Of a DNA stretch of 64,000 nucleotides, positions 57,405-64,000 are shown piece by piece. The DNA lies in NCBI RefSeq assembly GCF_009905215.1, contig NZ_CP047593.1:1306900-1370899 (forward strand), read 5' to 3'. The position numbers and the translations under genes were made by a program. Numbering within the stretch: the stretch's first letter is position 1; the number at the start of each line of letters is the position of its first letter. Under the pieces are notes generated by a model. That model worked only from the letters and a program-made list of their open reading frames with translations. It did no database searches and was not told where the DNA came from. The DNA comes from Tichowtungia aerotolerans. Its GTDB lineage: Bacteria; Verrucomicrobiota; Kiritimatiellia; Kiritimatiellales; Tichowtungiaceae.

Positions 57405-59405
57405 ATGAAAAACCAATATGACGTCATTGTGGTCGGCGGCGGACACGCCGGATGTGAAGCGGCACTGGCCGCTGCGCGAATGGGAACCAAAACATGCCTG
57501 CTAAGTATAGACAAGTCTTACATTGCCCGCATGAGCTGCAATCCCTCCATCGGAGGAATTGCTAAATCACACATCACCTGCGAGTTAGACGCTCTAGGAG
57601 GCGAACAGGCCCGCAACACGGACTTCACCGCCATCCAGCTTCGAACCATCAATACCCGCAAGGGTCCGGCCGTTCAGGCACATCGGGCACAATGCGACAA
57701 AGCCCTCTACCCCGCCCGCATGCAGGCCGTTCTTGCCGGGCAGCCGAACCTCGACATTATCGAGGCTGAGGCCACCGGCATCTGGACCGAAAACGGACAG
57801 CTGCGCGGAGTCTTCCTGAACGGCAACGAACAGCTGGCCGCAAAGACCGTGGTGCTGACCGCCGGCACCTTTATGCGCGGACGGGTCATGATCGGCCAGG
57901 AAGTCGTCTACGAAGGCCGCTGGGGGGAAAAATCCGCAGATGATATATCATCGTCTCTGGAATCGCTGGGATTCGAACTGGGCCGGATGAAAACCGGCAC
58001 CCCACCCCGAATTCACAAGGACTCCATCGATCTTTCAAACATGCAGATTCAGCCGGGAGACGAGCCGCCGCCGTTTTTTTCCCGCACCGCCCGCCGGCTG
58101 TTCCACGTGGAACAATCTGAAAGCAATGCCGGGGATGTTCCACGTGGAACATTGGATCTGCTGGGCCACACGCCCATTTCATCCTCAGAAAACGCGATGG
58201 GCGCCCAGGAGCAGCCCCCGGAGCGGTGTTCCACGTGGAACAAATGGGCGTCCGAGCTGTTTGCCCGCGGCGCAAACGCATTTGACCGGGACTTTCTGCT
58301 CTCCGCGCGCTTGCCGCAGATCCCATGCTGGTTGACCCACACAAACGAACGGACACACCAGATTATCGCCGACAATCTCAGGAAAAGCTCCCTGTACAGC
58401 GGACTGGTTGAGGGAACAGGTGTGCGCTACTGCCCTTCCATCGAAGATAAAATCGTCAAATTCCCACAGCGAACCGCACATCACGTCTTTATTGAACCCG
58501 AAGGACGCAACAATATCCGCATTTATCCAAACGGAACCTCCAACAGCCTCCCGGAGGATATACAGATCCAGATGGTTCAATCCATTCCCGGCCTGGAAAA
58601 CGCGGCGTTTATTCGTCCCGGATACGCCATTGAGTATGATTATGCGCCGCCGACCCAGCTTTTCCACACCCTGGAAACCAAACAGATTGAAAATCTCTTC
58701 TTTGCCGGCCAAATCAACGGAACAACCGGTTATGAGGAAGCCGCCGGACAGGGATTTATTGCCGGAATCAACGCGGCAAGGCGCGCTATGGGCGAAACGG
58801 CCTTTGTGTTAGACCGTACAGAAGCATATATCGGGGTTTTAATCGACGACCTGGTTACCAAAGGAACCGATGAACCGTACCGCATGTTTACCTCCCGCGC
58901 CGAACACCGGCTGACTCTCCGGCAGGACAACGTACATTTCCGCCTGTTTGATCGCGCCAAAGAGCTGGGCATTGTTTCACAGTCCGATCTGACCGAAACT
59001 GCAGCGAAAAAGAAACAGATTGATACTGAAATCGCCCGGTTGGAAAAAACATTCCACGACGGCTCCTCCCTGGCTCAGACATTACGCCGCCCGGGCAATA
59101 ATTATGCCGGACTTCCCGGCGAGAAACCGGACCTGCCGCCGGATGTTATCGAGCAAGTCGAAGTCTCCGTGAAATATGAGGGCTACATCAAACGGGAGCA
59201 GGGGCGCATTGCCAGCTCCCGGTCTTTGGAAAAAATGCGCATTCCAAAGCATCTCGACTACGATGCAATTACAGCCCTGCGTTTTGAATCTCGCGAAAAG
59301 CTCAAGAAGATCCTTCCTGAAACCCTCGGTCAGGCCTCGCGCATATCCGGCGTAAACCCGGCCGATATTTCCATCCTGTCCGTCTGGATCAAGGCAAATC
59401 GATAA
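57405..59405 (+). CDS. mnmG: tRNA uridine-5-carboxymethylaminomethyl modification enzyme MnmG, with insertion
   Basis: 666 residues, longer than the usual 620-630. FAD motif [33 protein letters not shown] and, late, [20 protein letters not shown] and the C-terminal helices to [12 protein letters not shown] are normal. Between PPPFFS and PCWLTHTN there are 80 residues where E. coli has 12, an insert of about 68 codons (about 58085-58318) without resemblance to the family. It contains three parS-like sites. MnmG with MnmE modifies U34 of tRNAs. The gene is often near oriC. The ATG at 57405 starts the FAD fold. Confidence 0.93.
   Translation: MKNQYDVIVVGGGHAGCEAALAAARMGTKTCLLSIDKSYIARMSCNPSIGGIAKSHITCELDALGGEQARNTDFTAIQLRTINTRKGPAVQAHRAQCDKALYPARMQAVLAGQPNLDIIEAEATGIWTENGQLRGVFLNGNEQLAAKTVVLTAGTFMRGRVMIGQEVVYEGRWGEKSADDISSSLESLGFELGRMKTGTPPRIHKDSIDLSNMQIQPGDEPPPFFSRTARRLFHVEQSESNAGDVPRGTLDLLGHTPISSSENAMGAQEQPPERCSTWNKWASELFARGANAFDRDFLLSARLPQIPCWLTHTNERTHQIIADNLRKSSLYSGLVEGTGVRYCPSIEDKIVKFPQRTAHHVFIEPEGRNNIRIYPNGTSNSLPEDIQIQMVQSIPGLENAAFIRPGYAIEYDYAPPTQLFHTLETKQIENLFFAGQINGTTGYEEAAGQGFIAGINAARRAMGETAFVLDRTEAYIGVLIDDLVTKGTDEPYRMFTSRAEHRLTLRQDNVHFRLFDRAKELGIVSQSDLTETAAKKKQIDTEIARLEKTFHDGSSLAQTLRRPGNNYAGLPGEKPDLPPDVIEQVEVSVKYEGYIKREQGRIASSRSLEKMRIPKHLDYDAITALRFESREKLKKILPETLGQASRISGVNPADISILSVWIKANR
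58099..58114. other. parS-like site 1
   Basis: TGTTCCACGTGGAACA, a perfect 16-bp palindrome of the parS class bound by ParB/Spo0J. Read by mnmG as FHVEQ. Confidence 0.88.
58136..58151. other. parS-like site 2
   Basis: TGTTCCACGTGGAACA, identical to site 1 and 37 bp from it, so in a different reading frame (DVPRGT). Confidence 0.88.
58227..58242. other. parS-like site 3
   Basis: TGTTCCACGTGGAACA, 91 bp after site 2 and in the third frame (CSTWN). Confidence 0.88.
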
Positions 59406-59522
59406 TCATTACAAGTTATCAACAAACAGGATATACATCCGGATAAAAATATTTAAGACTTGTAAAATCTGATTTTATAATAAATTCCAAACCCTCAAAA
59501 ACCGCCACACCGGTGCAACATC

Positions 59523-59540
59523 GCCATTCCAAGGAATGGC
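59523..59540 (+). repeat. Short hairpin downstream of mnmG
   Basis: GCCATTCC-AA-GGAATGGC in the 265-bp gap before the phosphatase gene. No T-run follows. Confidence 0.4.
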
Positions 59541-59671
59541 AAACCAGAACAGATGAAGAACAATGATTGCTATGCAATTTAGGCCTTCGTTACAGCAATC
59601 GGGTTTTTCTGAAAGACACGTACTGGACGGGCAGAACCGGATGCGTTATGACCTTTTTGAAGAGGAAAGAT

Positions 59672-60499
59672 ATGACTAAACAACTGATCCGTTTCCTGCT
59701 GGTCTGCGGAGCAATCAGCTTTGCAGAAAATGTACGCACAGAGGAATCACTCAACGGTGTCCTTTGGATGCAAACCTCTGCCGAATATCGGGTTTCAACG
59801 GTTCAGGCTTTCCGAACAGCATCCGTGCGGGTTCAGCAAGCATTGCGAGACCGTTCCATTACCGCCGCACTGGAACAACCTGCTGATTACCAAGATCTTC
59901 CGCCCGCAGTAATTGTAGATGTTGATGAAACCGTCCTGGATAATTCCCCATTTCAGGCCCGTCTGATAGAAGCCGGGCAGGAATTTTCTCCCGCGCTGTG
60001 GCAAAACTGGGTCCAGGAAGCTCAGGCAAAAGCGGTTCCCGGAGCAAAAGATTTTATCGAGTTCCTTAAAGGGCAGGGGATTGCTCTTTTTTATGTAACA
60101 AACCGTGAACTGAAAGAGCCTACCCTTAAAAATATTCGCGCGGTTCTCGACCCGGATACCGAAGCTGATCACGTCCTGTGCAAATATGAACAACCGGAGT
60201 GGGGCTCAGACAAAACACCGCGGCGCGCACTGATTGCTGAAACTCATCGAGTTATTTTACTGATCGGCGATGACTACAATGACTTTACCGCTTTAGGAAA
60301 AACCGATGCAGTCGAACGTGCTCTTCTGGCAGAAAAATATCAGGCAAACTGGGGTACACGCTGGATTATGATCAGCAATCCGCTCTACGGAAACTGGGAA
60401 CGAGCTCTCTATAATTACAACTATCGTCTACCCCGGCAGGAGAAAACCGCCCAAAAACGCCGTCAGCTGCAAACCATCAAGTCCCTCGAAAAAGACTAA
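59672..60499 (+). CDS. HAD-superfamily class B-like acid phosphatase (e(P4) family)
   Basis: 275 residues: signal peptide (about 1-20), then the HAD acid phosphatase domain with nucleophile Asp83 and Asp85 in IVDVDETVLDN, FYVTNRELKEP as motif II and GDDYNDF as motif IV. It would release phosphate from nucleotides in the periplasm. AGAGGAAAG precedes the ATG at 59672. No lipobox, unlike Haemophilus e(P4). Confidence 0.88.
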   Translation: MTKQLIRFLLVCGAISFAENVRTEESLNGVLWMQTSAEYRVSTVQAFRTASVRVQQALRDRSITAALEQPADYQDLPPAVIVDVDETVLDNSPFQARLIEAGQEFSPALWQNWVQEAQAKAVPGAKDFIEFLKGQGIALFYVTNRELKEPTLKNIRAVLDPDTEADHVLCKYEQPEWGSDKTPRRALIAETHRVILLIGDDYNDFTALGKTDAVERALLAEKYQANWGTRWIMISNPLYGNWERALYNYNYRLPRQEKTAQKRRQLQTIKSLEKD

Positions 60500-60509
60500 C
60501 CGTTCCGAA

Positions 60510-61889
60510 TCAGCTGCGTCGTTTTTTCTCTTCTAAATCCGGGCGGGGACGAGGGACCAGTTTCAATTCAACCGGAGCACCTTCGAGACCGAAGGCTTTG
60601 CGCAACTGATTAATAAGATAACGCTTATAGGTGTCGGTTGCACGTAACGTGTTGTTCACAAACAGCTTAATAAAAATCGGTTTCGTGCCGGACTGCGTGG
60701 CGTAGTAGACCTTAAGCGGACGACCTTTGACGATCGGCGGCGGGTTTTTCGCCATGGCATCCTGAATCACCCGGTTGAGCACGCCGGTGGTCAGCTTGGT
60801 TTCAACCTGACCCGCAACATAATCGATCGTATCGATACTTCGTTTGACGTTATAGCCGGACTCGGCGGAAATGAAGAGCAGGGGAGCAAACCCCAGAAAC
60901 GGCATCTCTTTGCGAAGTGCCGGCTCATATTGGGTTTGCGTTACACCGTCCGCTTCTTCCGCCAAATCCCATTTATTAACCATCAGCACACAGCCTTTTT
61001 TGGCTTCCATGATTTTGGCGGCAAGTTTCTTGTCCTGTAGCTTCGGTCCCTCAGAGGCATCCATCAGCAAAACGACCACATCGGCGCTGTCGATACTTTC
61101 CTCTGCGCGCATATTGCTGTAATGCTCAACCGCACCGGAACGACGGTTACGACGGTTGACGCCGGCGGTGTCGATCAGCTGATAATGCCGTGCCTGCGGC
61201 CCTTTTCCGATTGTGAAAGGAATCTCAATACTGTCGCGGGTGGTTCCGGGAATATCGGAAACAATCACACGATCCCCTTTGAGCAACCGGTTGATGTATG
61301 AAGATTTTCCAGAGTTCGGACGGCCAACCACCGCCACACGCAGCGGATCGCGATCTTCCGGTTTCTCACCTTCCGGTAATTCCGGAAGAACCGCTTCCAT
61401 CAGAGCGCTGATCCCGCGATTGTGAAGAGCGGAAACCGGAAACACCGGAAACCCGAGCGCATCAAAGCCGTATGTTTCTTCGTCTCGGGAGGCATTGTCT
61501 GCTTTGTTGGCGGCAATAAAGACGGGGCGATTTGCGCGATGCAGAACGCGCGCAACCTCCTCATCCATCGGCATTATCCCGGCGGTCAGATCAACCGTGA
61601 AAATAATCACAGCAGCATCGGAAACCGCCACTTCCACCTGCTCATTGGTACGATTCACCAGCACATCGCCGGTCGGGCGGGAGTCGATCGTTCCGAGTCC
61701 ACCGGTGTCAATCAGCTCAAAGTGTTCCTCGTTCCATTCCGTTTCACAAACAACACGATCGCGAGTGACGCCTTCCTGCTCGTGCACGATAGAAACGCGG
61801 CGTCCGATAATCCGGTTGAACAGCGCGGATTTTCCGACGTTTGGACGGCCTACAATGGCAATAGTTCGGGTCTGCTTTAACTCACTCAT
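60510..61889 (-). CDS. der: GTPase Der (EngA)
   Basis: 459 residues. Two tandem GTPase domains, GRPNVGKSA near residue 13 and GRPNSGKSS near 190, and a C-terminal KH-like domain. It is required for 50S subunit assembly. AAGGAAA precedes the ATG at 61889. Divergent from tpx. Confidence 0.96.
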   Translation of the reverse strand: MSELKQTRTIAIVGRPNVGKSALFNRIIGRRVSIVHEQEGVTRDRVVCETEWNEEHFELIDTGGLGTIDSRPTGDVLVNRTNEQVEVAVSDAAVIIFTVDLTAGIMPMDEEVARVLHRANRPVFIAANKADNASRDEETYGFDALGFPVFPVSALHNRGISALMEAVLPELPEGEKPEDRDPLRVAVVGRPNSGKSSYINRLLKGDRVIVSDIPGTTRDSIEIPFTIGKGPQARHYQLIDTAGVNRRNRRSGAVEHYSNMRAEESIDSADVVVLLMDASEGPKLQDKKLAAKIMEAKKGCVLMVNKWDLAEEADGVTQTQYEPALRKEMPFLGFAPLLFISAESGYNVKRSIDTIDYVAGQVETKLTTGVLNRVIQDAMAKNPPPIVKGRPLKVYYATQSGTKPIFIKLFVNNTLRATDTYKRYLINQLRKAFGLEGAPVELKLVPRPRPDLEEKKRRS

Positions 61890-61994
61890 TAGTATTTCCT
61901 TATAAGGGCGGCACATTGAAGGGGAAGTAGCTTGCAAAAGCAATCTTCTTTGTTTAAATCCGTATTTAAATTCAATCTAAACAAGGAGGTTGCC

Positions 61995-62492
61995 ATGGCT
62001 CAGGTTACATTTAAAGGATCACCCGTTCAAACCGTCGGAGAACTTCCCGGCGCAGGAAACCCAGCTCCGGATTTCACGCTGGTCAAACGAGATCTTTCTG
62101 AAACCTCATTGTCCAACTACAAAGGTAAAAAACTTGTCCTGAATATTTTCCCGAGCATCGACACCGGCGTTTGCGCCGCTTCTGTGCGGGTGTTCAATTC
62201 TCAGGCAACCAACCTGGAAAACACTGCTGTTCTTTGCATTTCAGTCGACCTCCCGTTTGCGCAGGAGCGCTTCTGCGGCGCAGAAGGAATCGAAAACGCA
62301 GAAACCGTTTCGGCTTTTCGTTCCGATTTCGGAAGCGCCTACGGCGTAACCATTGCCGACGGGCCGCTGGCCGGGCTATTCTCCCGTGCCGTCGTTGTCA
62401 TCGACGAAGATGGAAAAGTGGTCTACACAGAACAGGTTCCGGAAATTGCCCAGGAACCGGACTACGATGCTGCGCTTGCCGCGTTGAAATAA
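61995..62492 (+). CDS. tpx: Thiol peroxidase
   Basis: 165 residues. Peroxidatic Cys60 in [13 protein letters not shown] and resolving Cys94 in ERFCGAEG, the atypical 2-Cys Tpx arrangement. It reduces H2O2 and organic peroxides with thioredoxin. AAGGAGG precedes the ATG. The next gene, 12 bp on, is a glutathione peroxidase. Confidence 0.95.
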   Translation: MAQVTFKGSPVQTVGELPGAGNPAPDFTLVKRDLSETSLSNYKGKKLVLNIFPSIDTGVCAASVRVFNSQATNLENTAVLCISVDLPFAQERFCGAEGIENAETVSAFRSDFGSAYGVTIADGPLAGLFSRAVVVIDEDGKVVYTEQVPEIAQEPDYDAALAALK

Positions 62493-62504
62493 AAGAGGTG
62501 CGCC

Positions 62505-63053
62505 ATGAAAAAACTGCTGCGACTGTTTGCCGGGGTTACCGCGACCGCCGGAGCGGTCGCAGCCGGTTCGGTGTATGATTTTTCTGCAGAAACCATCACC
62601 GGCGAACCACAATCACTTGCCCAATACAAAGAGCAGGTGCTGCTGATTGTCAACACCGCCAGCAAATGCGGGTTCACCAAACAATACGCCGGGCTGCAGG
62701 ACCTGTATGAGAAATACAAAGACAGCGGTCTCGTCGTACTCGGCTTCCCGGCCAACAACTTCGGCGGACAGGAACCCGGTACCAACCAGGAAATTGCGCA
62801 GTTCTGTTCCACGCGCTTCAACGTCACCTTTCCAATGTTTGGAAAAATCTCGGTAAAGGGCGACGATATCGATCCGCTCTATGCCTGGCTGACCGCGCAC
62901 CCCAACGGAGCCAAGGTCTCCTGGAACTTCAATAAATTCCTGGTCGGCCGCAATGGCGATTTGATTGCGCACTTCGGAAGTCGTACCGCGCCGGATGATC
63001 CCAAACTGACCGAAGCCATCGAAAAAGCCCTCGCAGAACCGGCTCAGAATTAA
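62505..63053 (+). CDS. Glutathione peroxidase family protein
   Basis: 182 residues. A hydrophobic N-terminus (1-22) that may be a signal peptide, then NTASKCGFTKQYAGLQ with Cys55, GFPANNFGGQEPGTN and WNFNKFLVG. It forms a peroxide-defence operon with tpx. Bacterial members often use thioredoxin. The FPMFGK motif is encoded by an exact copy of the interspersed palindrome. Confidence 0.92.
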   Translation: MKKLLRLFAGVTATAGAVAAGSVYDFSAETITGEPQSLAQYKEQVLLIVNTASKCGFTKQYAGLQDLYEKYKDSGLVVLGFPANNFGGQEPGTNQEIAQFCSTRFNVTFPMFGKISVKGDDIDPLYAWLTAHPNGAKVSWNFNKFLVGRNGDLIAHFGSRTAPDDPKLTEAIEKALAEPAQN

Positions 63054-63784
63054 ACAACCGGTTCTGTCAGCCATTTCCAGTAGCGCACCGGCATCCACTG
63101 CCGCTGCAGGCCCGGGTTCATGCGCTCGCGAATGGTCGCGGACCGGAAATAGGTCTGCCAAAGCTGCTGGACTTCATCCTCGTTTTCCGAGGTTTGGAAA
63201 CTCTCCGGCGGAGCCACATAATCCACACTGTCCCGATTCCAACCGATAGCCAGGTTGCGGCGCATATCGTGAATGATTCCGCGCTCGCCGGGCAGCCGGC
63301 GGCGGAAGTGATGCGCCAGCGGCAACAGCACCTGATGGTCGGGCTCGACCGGGGCCCACAGTGTGCCGTCATCCAGCTCGCGGAAACGCAGCAGTCCTTT
63401 CAGCCGATGGATTTCGCCACCGACCTTTTGCGACACATCGTGAACCGCTTTCACCGCCGGGTTGGCGTGCCAGCGATCGACGTCTTTTCCGCGAATCAGG
63501 CCTTCGCGCAGATAAAAGTAGAGCGAAAGGTCCAGATTCGGCAGGTCTGAGAGCAGGACATACATCACATGCCGAACAGCTTGAGACGAAATATCCTCAC
63601 GTATCCGCCGCATGAGCTTACGGGCCGCAGCGTCATCGCTTTCAACCAGCACATCGCTTCCGAAAAGCGAAACCTGATGTCCCGCTTCCGGCTGAATATC
63701 CTCCGGTGTCAGCGAATCAGCCAGCGCAACCGAAAGAGCACTCAACCGCCCGTCAATGGAACCATTGTGAATATAGGTGATCAC
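63050..63784 (-). CDS. TIGR03915/DUF4130 family, probable DNA metabolism protein
   Basis: 244 residues. The family signature of aromatic and charged residues is visible in AVRHVMYVLLSDLPNLDLSL, VGGEIHRLKGLLRF and HHFRRRLPGERGIIHDMRRN. These proteins accompany a radical SAM protein and, in some genomes, a uracil-DNA-glycosylase-like domain, and are thought to repair or modify DNA. Overlaps the upstream radical SAM gene by 4 bp and the convergent peroxidase gene by 4 bp. A near-perfect palindrome lies at 63184-63200. Confidence 0.85.
   Translation of the reverse strand: MITYIHNGSIDGRLSALSVALADSLTPEDIQPEAGHQVSLFGSDVLVESDDAAARKLMRRIREDISSQAVRHVMYVLLSDLPNLDLSLYFYLREGLIRGKDVDRWHANPAVKAVHDVSQKVGGEIHRLKGLLRFRELDDGTLWAPVEPDHQVLLPLAHHFRRRLPGERGIIHDMRRNLAIGWNRDSVDYVAPPESFQTSENEDEVQQLWQTYFRSATIRERMNPGLQRQWMPVRYWKWLTEPVV
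63184..63200. repeat. Interspersed palindrome, one mismatch
   Basis: TTTCCGAGGTTTGGAAA in the DUF4130 gene, read SFQTSENE. Confidence 0.6.
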
Positions 63785-64000
63785 AACGGCAGCTCCAACT
63801 GGTTCGGGGCCGTCCGGTTGCGAGGGCCAGACGCCATCAGGATTTGGCGAACTGAGGCACGCGGCATACGCAATGCATCCAGCGGATCGCGCCCGGCGCA
63901 GGTAATGAAAAACTGTGCGCGCTTCATGACGACGCCGAATTTGGACAGGTCTTCACGGCGAAGGGCGGCGATGCGGCGCGAGGTTACCATGCGCTGGGCC
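63781..64000 (-). CDS. C-terminal end of a TIGR03916-like radical SAM DNA repair/modification protein
   Basis: The last 72 codons lie in the window and begin AQRMVTSRRIAALRREDLSK. The segment FGVVMKRAQFFITCAGRDPL matches the C-terminal part of the radical SAM proteins that partner DUF4130. The 4Fe-4S motif would lie outside the window. It overlaps the DUF4130 gene by 4 bp, an operon. Confidence 0.78.
   Translation of the reverse strand, partial: AQRMVTSRRIAALRREDLSKFGVVMKRAQFFITCAGRDPLDALRMPRASVRQILMASGPRNRTAPNQLELPL

Noticed and set aside
58661-58677. TTTCCACACCCTGGAAA in mnmG
   Set aside because: It encodes FHTLETK, part of a conserved MnmG segment, and the symmetric match is partial.
59224-59249. 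Inverted repeat CTTTGGAA..TTCCAAAG near the end of mnmG
   Set aside because: Encoded by the conserved C-terminal region and with the arms in the opposite order to the interspersed palindrome.
59406-59566. A+T-rich gap after mnmG with TTATCAACA, possible oriC
   Set aside because: Only one weak DnaA-like box and no dnaA, dnaN or parAB nearby. The origin may be close, given the parS-like sites, but it cannot be placed here.
62829-62845. Perfect TTTCCAATGTTTGGAAA in the glutathione peroxidase gene
   Set aside because: It encodes FPMFGK, a motif conserved in glutathione peroxidases generally, so protein constraint alone explains it. Not counted as evidence for the palindrome family.

Overview
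The window looks like a chromosome segment of a Gram-negative member of the PVC superphylum, probably Kiritimatiellota. This is inferred from gene content. There is a DUF1549/DUF1553 - DUF1501 - pre-peptidase-domain operon, a TolQ/TolR-like operon with large TPR proteins, and a MacAB-TolC exporter. Dense short interspersed repeats are also typical. No rRNA, tRNA or CRISPR array was seen.

Layout. 0-5.4 kb: a leftward operon, TPR1 - (GxxExxY gene) - TPR2 - ExbB/TolQ - ExbD - ExbD, followed by the start of a second GxxExxY gene cut by the window edge; most of its gene junctions carry fragments of microsatellite-like repeats. 5.5-8 kb: glycosyltransferase, FKBP isomerase, ArsR-type regulator. 8.3-13.5 kb: the DUF1549/1553, DUF1501 and PPC-domain operon. 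13.5-20.5 kb: hisC, an orphan response regulator, FucU/RbsD, an MFS transporter, CreD-like, HD and membrane proteins. 20.6-28 kb: fructose-bisphosphate aldolase, hipBA, AGCS and AEC transporters, and an intact ISL3-family insertion sequence with a matching 8-bp target duplication. 29-42 kb: an esterase, a UvrD-type helicase, ComM/YifB, TolC-MacA-MacB, a DMT-family protein, an MGDG-synthase-like glycosyltransferase and a LMW phosphatase. 42.6-54.4 kb: flavodiiron protein, ZIP transporter, exonuclease, fusA, hisA/hisH, an exported LigB-like DNA ligase, a radical SAM protein, rpmE and prfA. 54.4-64 kb: M20 peptidase, GNAT, hemolysin III, cupin, mnmG, acid phosphatase, der, tpx, glutathione peroxidase, and a DUF4130/radical SAM pair linked to DNA repair, cut by the right edge.

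Three signals stand out. (1) mnmG carries an in-frame insert of about 68 codons holding three perfect 16-bp parS-like sites (TGTTCCACGTGGAACA), each read in a different frame. This points to DNA-level selection and a ParB loading centre inside a housekeeping gene. (2) A short palindrome, TTTCCAA-N3-TTGGAAA and variants, occurs roughly 30 times, in intergenic DNA and inside genes in all reading frames, and is densest just upstream of mnmG. (3) The Tol-like operon is threaded with GxxExxY cassettes and their companion repeats, which supply the C-terminus of one TPR protein and the N-terminus of the next.
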